Of a stretch of DNA of 64,000 nt, positions 17,582 through 28,190 are shown one piece after another; position 1 is the first letter of the stretch, and every line of letters starts with the position of its first letter. A model generated the notes under the pieces. The model was given only the letters and a program-made list of their open reading frames with translations. It was not told the origin of the DNA and ran no database searches. This DNA is from Brevundimonas mediterranea (GTDB lineage Bacteria > Pseudomonadota > Alphaproteobacteria > Caulobacterales > Caulobacteraceae), in contig NZ_JACIDA010000002.1 of the NCBI RefSeq assembly GCF_014196125.1, positions 434,001 to 498,000 on the forward strand, read 5' to 3'. Position numbers and translations under genes: made by a program.

Positions 17582-18412
17582 ATGACCCGTCCTTTCGTCA
17601 AGATGAACGGCGCCGGCAATGACTTCATCGTCATCGACGCGCTGGAAACGCCGTTTCGCCCGACCGAGGACCAGATCCGCGCCCTGGCCGACCGCGCCTC
17701 GGGCGAGGGTTTCGACCAGCTGATCGCCATCGAGCCGTCCGAGACGGCCGACGCCTTCATGCGGGTGTGGAACGCCGACGGCTCGATGGTCGAGACCTGC
17801 GGCAACGCCCTGCGCTGCGTCGGCTGGCTGCTGATGGAGGCGAAGGGAACGGACCGCGTCGTCATCGACACCGCCGCCGGCCCCACCACCGCCGCCCGCG
17901 CCGGCGACCGCCAGGTGACGGTCGACATGGGCAAGCCCCGGCTAGACTGGACCCAGGTGCCCTTGGCCGAGGAGATGGACACGCGCGGCATCGAGCTTCA
18001 GGTCGGCCCCATCGACGCACCGCTGCTGCACACGCCCGGCGCCGTCTCCATGGGCAATCCTCACGTCGTCTTCTTCACCGACCGCCAGGACGACGGCTTC
18101 GTCACCGGATCCGGCTCCCTGGTCGAACATCACCCGCTGTTTCCCCAAGGGGTCAATGTCGGCTTCGCCCATGTGCTGAACCGCGACCATATCCGTCTGC
18201 GCGTCTGGGAACGCGGCGCGGGACTGACCAAGGCCTGCGGCACCGGCGCCTGCGCGGCCCAGGTCGCGGCGGCCCGGCGCGGCCTGACGGATCGCAAGGC
18301 CACCGTCGTCGTCGATGGCGGCGAACTGGTCATCGACTGGGACCCGGCGACCGACCATGTCCTGATGACCGGCCCGGTCGAGATCGAACGCACGGGCGCG
18401 CTGACCTTCTAG
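17582..18412 (+). CDS. dapF: Diaminopimelate epimerase
   Basis: Epimerises LL- to meso-diaminopimelate for lysine and peptidoglycan synthesis. The two catalytic cysteines are visible in ETCGNALRC and KACGTGACA, and the N-terminus MTRPFVKMNGAGNDF is typical. The ATG at 17582 is preferred over one three codons earlier because DapF proteins begin near this point. 276 residues, the normal length. Confidence 0.95.
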   Translation: MTRPFVKMNGAGNDFIVIDALETPFRPTEDQIRALADRASGEGFDQLIAIEPSETADAFMRVWNADGSMVETCGNALRCVGWLLMEAKGTDRVVIDTAAGPTTAARAGDRQVTVDMGKPRLDWTQVPLAEEMDTRGIELQVGPIDAPLLHTPGAVSMGNPHVVFFTDRQDDGFVTGSGSLVEHHPLFPQGVNVGFAHVLNRDHIRLRVWERGAGLTKACGTGACAAQVAAARRGLTDRKATVVVDGGELVIDWDPATDHVLMTGPVEIERTGALTF

Positions 18413-18555
18413 GCGGCGCTGCCGGTTGACGCTGACGCGAACGGAAGCTTCGGAACAGGTCTGTACGCCTTACGGGGGGTCAAGGCTTGGCGCGGCCCTT
18501 CCCACGCTCTAGGACACGAACGGTTACAGCCCCGCCGACGCCCTGGACGCCCCCG

Positions 18556-20913
18556 ATGCCCGATCAAACCGAAAAACAGACCTTCTCCGATCAGGAGGCG
18601 CTGGACTTCCACCTCTTCCCGACCCCGGGCAAGATCTCCATGGCCCCGACCAAGCCGATGGCGACCCAGCGTGACCTGTCGCTGGCCTATTCGCCGGGCG
18701 TGGCCGTGCCGGTCCTGGCCATCGCCGCCGATGCGGACAAGGCCTACGAATACACGTCCAAGGGCAATCTGGTCGCCGTCATCTCGAACGGCACCGCCAT
18801 CCTGGGCCTGGGCAATCTGGGCCACATGGCCTCCAAGCCGGTGATGGAGGGCAAGTCGGTCCTGTTCAAACGGTTCGCTGACGTCGACAGCTTCGACGTC
18901 GAGGTCAAGACCACGGATCCGGACGAGTTCATCACCGTCGTCAAGAACATCGGCGACACCTGGGGCGGGATCAATCTGGAGGACATCAAGTCCCCCGAGT
19001 GTTTCGTCATCGAGAGCGAGCTTCAGGACCTGCTGGACATCCCCGTCTTCCATGACGACCAGCACGGCACGGCCATCATCTCGACCGCCGGCCTGATCAA
19101 CGCCTGCCACGTTGCCGGAAAACGGCTGGACGAGGTCAAGGTGGTGCTGTCGGGCGCGGGCGCCGCCGGCCTGTCCTCGATCGCCCTGATGAAGGCCGCC
19201 GGGGTCAAGGCCGAGAACACCGTCATCTGCGACAGGGACGGCGTCGTCTATCAGGGCCGCGAACACGGCATGGACCAGTGGAAGGCCGCCCACGCCACCA
19301 ACACCCCCCTGCGCACCATGGCCGAGGCCATGGTCGGGGCCGATGTCGTCCTGGGTCTGTCGGCCAAGGGCGCGATCACCAAGGAGATGGTGGCCTCCAT
19401 GGCCCCCAATCCGATCATCTTCGCCATGGCCAACCCCGATCCCGAGATCACGCCGGAAGACGTCAAGTCGGTGCGGTCTGACGCCATCATCGCCACCGGC
19501 CGTTCGGACTATGTGAACCAGGTCAACAACGTCCTGGCCTTCCCCTATTTGTTCCGGGGCGCCCTGGACGTGCGGGCGCGCCGGGTGAACCACGAGATGA
19601 AGGTCGCCTGCGCCCAGGCCCTGGCCGCCCTGGCCCGCGAGGATGTGCCGGACGAGGTCGCCGCCGCCTATCGCGGCCGCAAGCTGAAGTTCGGCCCCGA
19701 CTATATCATCCCCACCCCGTTCGACCCGCGCCTGATCTGGTACATCCCGCCCTTCATCGCCCAGGCGGCGATGGATACCGGCGTGGCCCGGGTCCAGATC
19801 GAGGACATGGACGTTTATCGCAACGCCCTGCGTTCGCGCGTCGATCCGTCCGCCGCCCTGATGCAGAAGATCAGCTCGGCCGTGCGCGGCGGACCGAACA
19901 AGCGGGTCGTCTTCGCCGAGGGTGAAGAACTGGCCGTCATCCGCGCCGCCTGGGGCTTCAAACAGGCCGATCTGGGCACCCCCATCCTGGTCGGTCGCGA
20001 GGATCTGATCCGTCAGAACGCCGCCGAGGCCGGTCTGAACTTCGACGACCTGGGCATAGAGATCACCAACGCCCGCGTTTCCGAACACAATGTCGAGGAC
20101 ACCGACTGGTTGTACGAGAAGCTGCAACGCCGGGGCTATCTGCGCCGCGACGTGGCGCGGATGATCAACCAGGACCGCAACTATTTCGCCGCCACCCTGG
20201 TCGCCAAGGGCCGGGCCGACGCCATGGTCGCCGGCGTGACCCGCAACTTCAACATGGCCCTGAAAGAGGTCCAGCGCGTGCTGGACGTCGAGGACACCCT
20301 GATCGGCCTGTCGATCCTGCTGGCCAAGGGCCGGACCCTGTTCGTGGCCGACACCTCCATCCACGAACTGCCGGATGCGGCGGAACTGGCCGACATCGCC
20401 ATCAAGGCGGCCGAGACGGTGCGCAAACTGGGCCGCAATCCCCGCGTGGCCTTCCTCAGCTATTCCACCTTCGGCAATCCCCCCGGCGACCGCGCCGAAA
20501 AGGTGCGCGAGGCCATCCGCATCCTGGACAAGCAGGGCGTCGATTTCGAATACGAGGGCGAAATGCCGCCCGAGGTCGCCCTGGATCCCAAGGGTCACCC
20601 GGCCTACGCCTTCAACCGCCTGACCAAGCCGGCCAACGTCCTGGTCATGCCCGCCATTCATTCAGCCGCCATCTCGACCAAGCTGGTCCAGGCCCTGGGC
20701 GGCGCCACGGTGATCGGCCCGCTTCTGGTCGGGCTGGAGAAGCCGGTTCAGATCGTCTCCCTGGGCGCTTCGGTCAGCGAGATCATCACGGCCGCCACCT
20801 TCGCCGCCTATGACGCCGGTCCCGCCTTCCAGGGTTCGGGCCTGACCTCGGCGCCGCGCCCGCCTGCAGCAGCGGTCGAAAAGCCGAGCACTGCGGTGCC
20901 GCCCACCGTCTGA
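18556..20913 (+). CDS. maeB: NADP-dependent malic enzyme with C-terminal phosphotransacetylase-like domain
   Basis: 785 residues when started at the ATG at 18556; an upstream in-frame TTG would add an unlikely Arg/Pro-rich stretch. Residues 1-420 are the malic enzyme: SPGVAVP, the tyrosine region KAYEYTSKGN, FHDDQHGTAI and the NAD(P)-binding LSGAGAAGL. The rest is a phosphate-acetyltransferase-like domain (RVVFAEGEE through VMPAIHSA), a known fusion in proteobacteria in which the PTA part is regulatory and usually lacks transacetylase activity. It converts malate to pyruvate and CO2, yielding NADPH. The neighbours are unrelated in function. Confidence 0.93.
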   Translation: MPDQTEKQTFSDQEALDFHLFPTPGKISMAPTKPMATQRDLSLAYSPGVAVPVLAIAADADKAYEYTSKGNLVAVISNGTAILGLGNLGHMASKPVMEGKSVLFKRFADVDSFDVEVKTTDPDEFITVVKNIGDTWGGINLEDIKSPECFVIESELQDLLDIPVFHDDQHGTAIISTAGLINACHVAGKRLDEVKVVLSGAGAAGLSSIALMKAAGVKAENTVICDRDGVVYQGREHGMDQWKAAHATNTPLRTMAEAMVGADVVLGLSAKGAITKEMVASMAPNPIIFAMANPDPEITPEDVKSVRSDAIIATGRSDYVNQVNNVLAFPYLFRGALDVRARRVNHEMKVACAQALAALAREDVPDEVAAAYRGRKLKFGPDYIIPTPFDPRLIWYIPPFIAQAAMDTGVARVQIEDMDVYRNALRSRVDPSAALMQKISSAVRGGPNKRVVFAEGEELAVIRAAWGFKQADLGTPILVGREDLIRQNAAEAGLNFDDLGIEITNARVSEHNVEDTDWLYEKLQRRGYLRRDVARMINQDRNYFAATLVAKGRADAMVAGVTRNFNMALKEVQRVLDVEDTLIGLSILLAKGRTLFVADTSIHELPDAAELADIAIKAAETVRKLGRNPRVAFLSYSTFGNPPGDRAEKVREAIRILDKQGVDFEYEGEMPPEVALDPKGHPAYAFNRLTKPANVLVMPAIHSAAISTKLVQALGGATVIGPLLVGLEKPVQIVSLGASVSEIITAATFAAYDAGPAFQGSGLTSAPRPPAAAVEKPSTAVPPTV

Positions 20914-20915
20914 TC

Positions 20916-21788
20916 ATGAGCGAACCCGGCCCCTTCCCGCCCATCGCCCCCCCGCCCCGGCGGGTGGAGCCGGGTCTCTATCTGGTGGCGACGCCGATCG
21001 GGAACCTGCGCGACATGACGCTCAGGGCGCTGGACGTCCTGGCCGCCGCCGACCTGGTCCTGGCCGAGGACACCCGCGTCACCGCCAAGCTCCTGACCGC
21101 CTATGGGCTTAAGGCCAAGCTGGAACGCTGCGACGACCACGCCTCGAGCCGCGCCGCCGAACTTGCCATCGAACGGCTGAGGAACGGCGAGGTCGTGGCC
21201 CTGGTGTCCGACGCCGGCACGCCCCTGGTTTCCGACCCCGGCTTCGTCGTCGCCCGCGCGGTGATCGCCGAGGGCCTGCCGGTCCACCCGATCCCCGGCC
21301 CGTCCAGCCTGCTGGCCGCCCTGTGCATCGCCGGCCTGCCCGCCGACCGGGTCCTGTTCGCCGGTTTCCTGCCGCCCAGGACCGCCGGCCGCAAGTCGAT
21401 GCTGGAAGACCTGAAAAGCCAGCGCCAGACCCTGGTCTTCTTCGAGAGCGGGCCGCGTCTGCGCGACAGTCTGACGGACATGGCCGCCGTCCTGGGTCCG
21501 CGCCCCGCCGCCGTGGCCCGCGAACTGACGAAACTGTTCGAGGAATGCGTGCGCGGCACGCTGGACGAACTGGCTGTTCATCCCAAACTCGACGGCCCCA
21601 AGGGCGAGATCGTCGTGGTGGTCGGTCCCGGCGAAGCCGAGGTCGCCTCGGCTGCCGATGCCGATGCGGCCCTGGCCGAGGCCCTGACCCGTCTGGCGCC
21701 CGGCGAAGCGGCGTCCGAGGTGTCGCGCGCCCTGGACCTGCCCCGCAAGCCTCTTTACCGCCGGGCTCTGGAGCTCCAGGGCAAGTGA
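20916..21788 (+). CDS. rsmI: 16S rRNA (cytidine1402-2'-O)-methyltransferase
   Basis: 290 residues of the tetrapyrrole-methylase fold. Visible motifs: YLVATPIGNLRDMTLRAL, AEDTRVTAKLL, VALVSDAGTPLVSDPG and PIPGPSSLLAAL. It methylates the ribose of C1402 in the ribosomal P site. The ATG comes two bases after the maeB stop, and its own stop overlaps the yraN start. The RsmI-YraN order is widespread in proteobacteria. Confidence 0.95.
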   Translation: MSEPGPFPPIAPPPRRVEPGLYLVATPIGNLRDMTLRALDVLAAADLVLAEDTRVTAKLLTAYGLKAKLERCDDHASSRAAELAIERLRNGEVVALVSDAGTPLVSDPGFVVARAVIAEGLPVHPIPGPSSLLAALCIAGLPADRVLFAGFLPPRTAGRKSMLEDLKSQRQTLVFFESGPRLRDSLTDMAAVLGPRPAAVARELTKLFEECVRGTLDELAVHPKLDGPKGEIVVVVGPGEAEVASAADADAALAEALTRLAPGEAASEVSRALDLPRKPLYRRALELQGK

Positions 21789-22207
21789 ACGCCCGCCTGC
21801 CCCGCCCGGCGCCGCAGCGACGCCCCAAGGCGGCGTGGCGTCAGGCCAGGGGCGGCGCCGCCTTCAAGGCCGGCCACGCGGCGGAATGGGTCGCCGCCCT
21901 GTGGCTGATGCTCAAGGGCTATCAGGTGCTGGGTTTCCGCCTGAAGACCCGCTCGGGCGAGATCGACTTGCTGGCCCGACGCGGCCGGATTCTGGCCGTG
22001 GTCGAGGTCAAGCGGCGCACCACCCTGAACGCCGCGCTCCTGGCTCTGAAGCCGGCCCAGCATGATCGACTGATCGCGGCGGGCGAGGCCGTCCGGCGCA
22101 ATCGGCCGGCCCTGCAACCTCTTGATTTGAGAATTGATATGGTGGCGCTGGCTCCTGGCCGGTTTCCGCGTCATCTTCGCGGCGTCCAGAGACACGGCGG
22201 GGGCTGA
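21785..22207 (+). CDS. yraN: UPF0102 (YraN) family protein
   Basis: 140 residues, starting at a GTG that overlaps the rsmI stop (GTGA). UPF0102 features: GHAAEWVAALWLMLKGY, RSGEIDLLARRG and VVEVKRRT, an endonuclease-like core with the acidic GEIDL and the EVK motif. The biochemical role is not settled. The tail LRGVQRHGGG is short and basic. It is translationally coupled to rsmI. Confidence 0.85.
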   Translation: MNARLPRPAPQRRPKAAWRQARGGAAFKAGHAAEWVAALWLMLKGYQVLGFRLKTRSGEIDLLARRGRILAVVEVKRRTTLNAALLALKPAQHDRLIAAGEAVRRNRPALQPLDLRIDMVALAPGRFPRHLRGVQRHGGG

Positions 22208-22216
22208 AAGGATCGC

Positions 22217-23032
22217 ATGACGCGGGAGAAGGCCGAGGCCATCCTGACGTCGGCCGGAGCGGCCGGCGACGACGGCTTCCCGCTGCTGGAGGCCGCGATC
22301 GCCTGCGCCATCCACGACGACCCGTTGCGCGACGCCGGGCCCGTCCGCACACTGGCCCACGGCGCCTGCGAACGGCTGAAGGAACGGATCGGCGCAGAAG
22401 GCCCCGACGACGCTCTGTCCGAGACCATGGCGGCCGATCTGCGGCTGAACGGCGACCTGCTGCACTACGACCACCCCGACAATACCGACATCATCGCAGT
22501 CGCCGAGCGTCGGCGCGGTCTGTCGGCGGCGCTTGCGGTCTTTTATCTGCACGCGGCCAAGGCGGCGGGACTCAAGGCAGCCGGCGTCGATTTTCCGGGC
22601 CATTTCCTGGTGCGGGTCGAGACCGGCGAAGGGCCCGTGGCTCTGGACCCCTTCAGTCAGGGGCGGCTGGTCATGCCCAGCGAACTAACCCGGCGCGCCC
22701 TGCGAGCCGGCTTGACGCCGCATGTCGCCGACCGTCTGGACATACTGATGGCGCCGGTGACCGACCGCCAGACCCTGATCCGGCTGCAGAACATGCTGTT
22801 CAGCCGCGCCATTCACGCCCGCGACTATGACGCCGCTGAACGCTCAGCCCTACGCCGCGCCCTGCTCGACCCTGACGACCACCGGCCCTGGCTGGACGTC
22901 GCCGCCGCGCGCGAGAAACAGGGCGCCCTGACCGGCTCGCTCCAGGCCCTGTCGCGCGCCCACGGTCTGGACGGTGTCGAGGAGGCGCGGCGCAGTTCGA
23001 CCTTCGAACGCGTGCGGCTGCAGCTGAACTAG
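22217..23032 (+). CDS. SirB1-like transglutaminase/TPR family protein
   Basis: 271 residues. An N-terminal transglutaminase-like domain of the SirB1 type (NGDLLHYDHPDNTD, LSAALAVFYLHAAKAAGL, DFPGHFLVRV) is followed by tetratricopeptide-like helices. The conserved His of GHFLV is present, but the usual catalytic Cys position reads LSAAL, so transglutaminase activity is doubtful. It follows yraN by nine bases. Its TAG stop overlaps the TGA-side of the convergent hydroxylase by four bases. Confidence 0.75.
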   Translation: MTREKAEAILTSAGAAGDDGFPLLEAAIACAIHDDPLRDAGPVRTLAHGACERLKERIGAEGPDDALSETMAADLRLNGDLLHYDHPDNTDIIAVAERRRGLSAALAVFYLHAAKAAGLKAAGVDFPGHFLVRVETGEGPVALDPFSQGRLVMPSELTRRALRAGLTPHVADRLDILMAPVTDRQTLIRLQNMLFSRAIHARDYDAAERSALRRALLDPDDHRPWLDVAAAREKQGALTGSLQALSRAHGLDGVEEARRSSTFERVRLQLN

Positions 23033-24282
23033 ACCGTCTCGCCGCGCAGCAGCTTCGGCAAATCCCCGGTCGCCCCGCCGGCCTCCTGCATGAAGGCCCG
23101 GCGCAAGGGTCCGATACGGTTCACCGCCGCCATGCCGAGGTCGCGCGCGATCCGCACCGGGGCGATGTCGTTGGAGAACAGCCGCACGAAGGCGTCGAAC
23201 CCCGCCGCCAGGGCCGCCGTGTCGAACCGGCGCCAGCGGGCGTAGCGTTCCAGAACTGTCTCGGCGCCCAAGTCTTCGCCCAGACGCGCGGCCTCGGCCA
23301 GCACTTCAGCCAGGGCGGCGGCGTCCTTCAGCCCCATGTTCAGGCCCTGACCCGCCACCGGATGCACGCCGTGAGCCGCGTCGCCGATCAGGGCGATGCG
23401 CGGCGCGACGATCCGCTCGGCCAGGCTGAGCGACAGCGGATAGACAAAACGCGGCCCCTCGACCGAAACCCCCTCCAGAAAATCGCCGAAACGCCGCATC
23501 AGATGGGCGTGGAACGCCGGGTGCGACGCGTCGCGCAAGGCCTCGCCCCGCCGCGTCGTCTCGGTCCAGACGAGGCTGGCGCGCTGGTCCGTCAGCGGCA
23601 GGATCGCAAAGGGGCCGCTGGGCAGGAAATATTCATGGGCGACATTGCCGTGGTCGCGGCCCAGCCGCACCGTGGCCACCACGCCGCTCTGACCATAGCT
23701 CCAGCCGACCGTCTCGATCCCGGCGGCGCGCCGCACGGTCGAACCCCGGCCTTCCGCCCCCACCACCAGAGGCGCGATCAGGGTCGCGCCGTCCGCCAGG
23801 GTCACGGTCGCCTTGCCGGCGTCGGTTTCGACCCGGACGACCGAGGCCGGCGCCTGTACTTCGATCCCCGCCGCCGTCACCGCCTCGGCCAGGGCCACGC
23901 GGATGCGGCGGTTTTCGACCATATAGCCCAGCGGCTCGCCGCCGGTGCGGCCGCCGATCTCGTCGGCGTCGAACCGCAGGAAGGCCGGCGAGGCCGACCG
24001 GCTGGCCGCGCCCGGCCGACGGCCGTCGGTCACCAGGATATGGTCCATCCGGCAGGCGTGGGGCCGCAGGGACTGGCCCAGGCCCAGGGCGTCCAACATG
24101 CGGAAGGTCGAAAAGGCCACGGCCGTCGAACGGCCGTCGAACGTCGGCGCAAGTTGTGCGCTGAACGGCTGCGGATCGACCAGGACCACCTTCAACCCGG
24201 CCTGGGCCGCCGCCAGGGCGAACGCCGCCCCGCTCAACCCCGCGCCGGCGATGATGATGTCGTAGCGATCGGTGTGTGCCAT
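23029..24282 (-). CDS. UbiH/UbiF/VisC-family FAD-dependent hydroxylase
   Basis: Start taken at the ATG at 24282 (MAHTDRYDIII), 417 residues; an in-frame start up to 24333 is possible. FAD-binding GAGLSGAAFALAAAQAGL at the N-terminus, the DG motif within IVAPRIALIGDAAH, and GDAAHGVHPVAGQGLNMG, the C-terminal FAD motif of aromatic monooxygenases. It probably hydroxylates the ubiquinone ring; UbiH, UbiF and UbiI cannot be distinguished by sight. It is divergent from the nitroreductase gene. Confidence 0.88.
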   Translation of the reverse strand: MAHTDRYDIIIAGAGLSGAAFALAAAQAGLKVVLVDPQPFSAQLAPTFDGRSTAVAFSTFRMLDALGLGQSLRPHACRMDHILVTDGRRPGAASRSASPAFLRFDADEIGGRTGGEPLGYMVENRRIRVALAEAVTAAGIEVQAPASVVRVETDAGKATVTLADGATLIAPLVVGAEGRGSTVRRAAGIETVGWSYGQSGVVATVRLGRDHGNVAHEYFLPSGPFAILPLTDQRASLVWTETTRRGEALRDASHPAFHAHLMRRFGDFLEGVSVEGPRFVYPLSLSLAERIVAPRIALIGDAAHGVHPVAGQGLNMGLKDAAALAEVLAEAARLGEDLGAETVLERYARWRRFDTAALAAGFDAFVRLFSNDIAPVRIARDLGMAAVNRIGPLRRAFMQEAGGATGDLPKLLRGETV

Positions 24283-24409
24283 GGCAGGCTTGTCGCGCCC
24301 GAAGGCCGAAACGTCCATACGGGAAATCGTCACAGCGCCGACGAGCCTTGACCTCGGTCAAGGCTTTCGCCGGACGACTGCCCCACGGATAGCGCGGCAG
24401 GAGGCCAGG

Positions 24410-25501
24410 ATGAACAGACGACGGATTCTGATCGGCGCCGGCGCGACGCTCGCCCTGGGCGCGGCGGGCGGCGTCGCTTGGCGGACATCCACAGGATCAG
24501 GCGGCGACTACGACCGTCTCACGGCCCGGTTTCGCGCCCCCCTGACGGACGCGCCCCCCGTGACTGAACTGGTCCGCTACGCCGCCCTGGCGGCCAGCGG
24601 TCACAACACCCAACCCTGGCGCTTTCGCCTCTCCGACGGCGCCGTCGACATCCTGCCCGACCTGACCCGCCGGACGCCGGCGGTCGATCCCGATGACCAC
24701 CATCTGTTCGTCAGCCTGGGCTGTGCGGCCGAGAATTTGCGCATCGCCGCCGCCGCGACCGGCCGCCCCGGCGAACTGGCTTTGGGCGCCGACGGACGCA
24801 GCCTGCGCTACAGCTTCACCTCCGGAGCCGCCCAACCGGATTCCCTGTTCGCCGCCATTCCAGCTCGACGCTCCAGCCGCACCATCTATGACGGTCATCC
24901 CATACCGCCGAGCGCGCTGGCCCGACTGCGTCAGGCGACCACGGCGCCCGGCGTCGCCTTTCATTTTCTGACCGACCGGCCCAGCCTGGATCGCGTCCGC
25001 GAACTGGTGGTCGCCGGCAACACCGCCCAGATGGCCGATCCCGCCTTCATGGCAGAGCTGAAACATTGGCTGCGCTTCAATCCCCGCGCGGCCCTGCGCC
25101 AGGGCGACGGCCTGTTTTCGGCGTCCAGCGGCAGTCCCGTCCTGCCCGATAGCCTGGGCCTGCTCGCTTTCGACCGGTTCTTTACAGTCGCGAGCGAAAA
25201 CACCCGCTATGAGGCCCAGATCGCCTCGTCCGCCGCCGTGGCCGTCTTCGTGGCGGAACGATCCGATCCGGCCCATTGGATCGCTGTCGGCCGGGCCTGC
25301 CAGCGGCTGATGCTGGCTGCGACGAGCCTGGGTCTGCGCCACGCCTTCGTCAATCAGCCGGTCGAGGTCGCGGCCCTGCGCCCGGAACTGGCCGCCCTGG
25401 TCGGCGAGGGCGACAAACGCCCGAACCTGGTGCTGCGGCTCGGCTATGGTCCGACCCTGCCTCTGTCCGCGCGCCGCTCTGTCGAGGCGGTGATCGTCTG
25501 A
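24410..25501 (+). CDS. Acg-family FMN nitroreductase, exported by a Tat-like signal
   Basis: 363 residues. The N-terminus MNRRRILIGAGATLALGAAG has a twin-arginine-like motif and hydrophobic core. The body is nitroreductase-like with GHNTQPWRF and a DLTRRTPAVDPDDHH segment, the Acg type. GGAGG-like GAGGCC precedes the ATG. Acg-type proteins bind flavin, and some lack nitroreductase activity. It may be periplasmic if the Tat signal works. The substrate is unknown. Confidence 0.8.
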   Translation: MNRRRILIGAGATLALGAAGGVAWRTSTGSGGDYDRLTARFRAPLTDAPPVTELVRYAALAASGHNTQPWRFRLSDGAVDILPDLTRRTPAVDPDDHHLFVSLGCAAENLRIAAAATGRPGELALGADGRSLRYSFTSGAAQPDSLFAAIPARRSSRTIYDGHPIPPSALARLRQATTAPGVAFHFLTDRPSLDRVRELVVAGNTAQMADPAFMAELKHWLRFNPRAALRQGDGLFSASSGSPVLPDSLGLLAFDRFFTVASENTRYEAQIASSAAVAVFVAERSDPAHWIAVGRACQRLMLAATSLGLRHAFVNQPVEVAALRPELAALVGEGDKRPNLVLRLGYGPTLPLSARRSVEAVIV

Positions 25502-25518
25502 CGGCTTGGGGCGGCTGG

Positions 25519-25537
25519 TAAACAACCTCTTAACCCT
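25519..25537 (+). promoter_or_regulatory. Near-consensus CtrA box before ftsK
   Basis: TAAA-N7-TTAACCCT differs from TTAA-N7-TTAACC by one base. It lies 54 bases upstream of the ftsK ATG. CtrA binding is inferred from consensus only. Confidence 0.4.
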
Positions 25538-25590
25538 GACGGTGCGACAAGGGCGGTCGAACGTCAGCCGCCCGGAAGGTCACGCCTTTC

Positions 25591-28005
25591 ATGTCCACCG
25601 CCCTCGCCGTCGGCCGTCAGGCCTGGATCAGCGCCCGCATCCTGTGGGGCGCGCCCTTTGTTGTGCGGTTCCGAGGCGTGCTTCAGGCCCTGCTGGCCAC
25701 CCTGTTGATGGTCGCCCTGATCTCGTGGAACCCGGCCGACGCCAGCCTGAACGCCGCCTCCAGCCTGCCGACCACCAACTGGCTGGGCGCCAATGGCGCT
25801 TTGTTCGCCGATCTGTTCATGCAGTCGCTGGGTCTGGCCGCCTGGCCCGCCGCCCTGCTGCTGGTCGCCTTTGGTCTGGCCCGTGCGGTCGGCGACGCCA
25901 TCCAGCAGCGGTTGAAGCCGACGCCGCTGAAGGCCCTGGCCGCGACGGGCGGGGTGCTGCTGCTGTCCGGCGCCCTCGCCGCCCTGGCCGCGCCCGCCGC
26001 CTGGCCCCTGGCCGCCGGACTGGGCGGTCTGTGGGGCGACGCCTTCACAGGTCTGACGGCCCAGGGCCTAGGCGCCCTGCGCATTCCCGGCGGACGGATC
26101 ATCGCCGGTCTGGTCTTCCTGATCGGCGGCCTGTGGCTGACCGGTTTCGCCATCGGCCTGCGAGCCATGGATTTTGTAGACGCCCTGCACTGGGGCCGGT
26201 CGCTGCGTCGTCCGCCCGCCCCCCCCGCCCCTGCGGTCAAGACGCCCCGCCCCCGCGCCGCGGCCAAGCCCAAAGCCGAACCTCGCGCCGCCGCAAGCCT
26301 CGACGAGGTCGCGACGGACTCCGGTTCGGCCGACGCCCCCCAGACCGCCTATGACGACCTGCCCCCGTGGGAAGACGAACCGGCTCAGGCGGCGCCCCGC
26401 CCCTCGGCCGCCCGGCCGATCGAGCCCCGCGTCGCTGCGCCCAAGGCGCCCAAGGCCCGCAAGGACGACACAGACCAGCAGGCCTTCGACTTCGTTCGGC
26501 CAGAAGGCGCCTTCGACCTGCCGCCCCTGGGCATACTGACCAAGCCGGCCCAGCGCGTCGCCTCGGTGGACGAGCACTCGCTGAAGCAGAACGCCAAGAT
26601 GCTGGAAGGCGTGCTGCAGGAGTTCGGCGTGCGCGGCGTGATCGACCAGATCCGCCCTGGCCCCGTCGTCACCCTGTACGAACTGGTCCCCGCCCCTGGG
26701 GTGAAACACGGCCGCGTCGTGGCCCTGGCCGACGACATCGCCCGGTCCATGTCCGCGCGCGCCTGCCGCATCTCGGTGGTCCAGGGCCGCAACGCCATCG
26801 GCATCGAACTGCCCAACGCCAAGCGCGAGACCGTCTATCTGCGCGACCTGCTGTCCAGCGCCGAATACGACAAGAAGGGCCATCTGCTGCCCCTGGCCCT
26901 GGGCGAGACCATCGGCGGCGAACCCTATGTCGCCGACCTGGCCCGCATGCCCCACCTGCTGATCGCGGGCACCACCGGTTCGGGCAAGTCGGTGGGGGTC
27001 AACGCCATGATCCTGTCGATCCTCTATCGCCACAGCCCGGCCGAATGCCGCTTCATCATGATCGACCCCAAGATGCTGGAGCTGTCGGTCTATGACGGCA
27101 TCCCGCACCTGCTGGCGCCGGTCGTCACCGATCCGAAAAAGGCCGTCGTCGCCCTGAAATGGACGGTGCGTGAGATGGAGGATCGCTACCGCCGCATGTC
27201 CAAGCTGGGCGTGCGCAACATCGCCTCCTACAACGAACGCGCCCGCGAGGCTCAGGCCAAGGGCGAGCATTTCGAACGCACGGTCCAGACCGGTTTCGAC
27301 GAGCAGGGGCGCCCGGTCTATGAGTCCGAGAAGATCCGGCCCGAGCCCCTGCCCTTCCTGGTCGTGGTCATGGACGAAATGGCAGACCTGATGCTGGTCG
27401 CCGGCAAGGACGTCGAGGGCGCGGTCCAGCGCCTGGCCCAGATGGCCCGCGCCGCCGGCATCCACCTGATCATGGCCACGCAACGCCCGTCGGTCGACGT
27501 CATCACCGGCACCATCAAGGCCAACTTCCCGACCCGGATCTCCTTCCAGGTCACGTCCAAGATCGACAGCCGCACCATCCTGGGCGAACAGGGCGGCGAA
27601 CAGCTGCTGGGCCAGGGCGACATGCTCTATATGGCCGGCGGCGGACGGATCACCCGCCTGCACGGCCCCTTCGTCGACGACAAGGAGGTCGAGGACGTCT
27701 GCAAACACCTGAAGGCCCAGGCCGAGCCCGACTATCTGGACCTGATCACCGACGAACCGGACGGCGACGCGGACGGGGCCATGGACGACGGCGGCGGCGG
27801 CTCCGGCGACGACCTCTATGATCGCGCCGTGGCCGTGGTCACCCGCGACCGCAAGGCCTCGACCAGTTACGTCCAGCGCCGGCTGCAGATCGGCTACAAC
27901 CGCGCCGCCTCCCTGATCGAACGGATGGAGCAGGAAGGCGTGGTCAGCCCCGCCAACCACGCCGGCAAGCGCGATGTCCTGGCCGGCCCGCCGCCAATAG
28001 CGTGA
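25591..28005 (+). CDS. ftsK: DNA translocase FtsK
   Basis: 804 residues. Four hydrophobic segments lie between about 30 and 200, a Pro/Ala-rich linker to about 310, then the motor: Walker A GTTGSGKS and Walker [12 protein letters not shown]. The C-terminal gamma winged-helix domain ([24 protein letters not shown]) reads KOPS-like DNA. It pumps the chromosome terminus and acts at the division septum with FtsZ. Adjacent upstream is a CtrA-like site. lolA follows 185 bases downstream. Confidence 0.96.
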   Translation: MSTALAVGRQAWISARILWGAPFVVRFRGVLQALLATLLMVALISWNPADASLNAASSLPTTNWLGANGALFADLFMQSLGLAAWPAALLLVAFGLARAVGDAIQQRLKPTPLKALAATGGVLLLSGALAALAAPAAWPLAAGLGGLWGDAFTGLTAQGLGALRIPGGRIIAGLVFLIGGLWLTGFAIGLRAMDFVDALHWGRSLRRPPAPPAPAVKTPRPRAAAKPKAEPRAAASLDEVATDSGSADAPQTAYDDLPPWEDEPAQAAPRPSAARPIEPRVAAPKAPKARKDDTDQQAFDFVRPEGAFDLPPLGILTKPAQRVASVDEHSLKQNAKMLEGVLQEFGVRGVIDQIRPGPVVTLYELVPAPGVKHGRVVALADDIARSMSARACRISVVQGRNAIGIELPNAKRETVYLRDLLSSAEYDKKGHLLPLALGETIGGEPYVADLARMPHLLIAGTTGSGKSVGVNAMILSILYRHSPAECRFIMIDPKMLELSVYDGIPHLLAPVVTDPKKAVVALKWTVREMEDRYRRMSKLGVRNIASYNERAREAQAKGEHFERTVQTGFDEQGRPVYESEKIRPEPLPFLVVVMDEMADLMLVAGKDVEGAVQRLAQMARAAGIHLIMATQRPSVDVITGTIKANFPTRISFQVTSKIDSRTILGEQGGEQLLGQGDMLYMAGGGRITRLHGPFVDDKEVEDVCKHLKAQAEPDYLDLITDEPDGDADGAMDDGGGGSGDDLYDRAVAVVTRDRKASTSYVQRRLQIGYNRAASLIERMEQEGVVSPANHAGKRDVLAGPPPIA

Positions 28006-28190
28006 CGCCGCTTCGGAACAGGTGGCGTCCAGGCCCGTTACCCCTCCCGCTGCCGTCGCAAGCTTCAGCATTTCGATGAACAGGGCTTCATCGGAGCGCC
28101 GGAATATGGTCAGGCTCGCGTCATTCCGACGCCAAGCCGACCGGGCAAGATGGCAGGATCGACAACCGTCCCGAACGGGAGACTGACTTC

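Noticed and set aside
18409..20661. 750-codon frame antisense to maeB
   Set aside because: His/Gly/Val-rich shadow of the malic enzyme codons.
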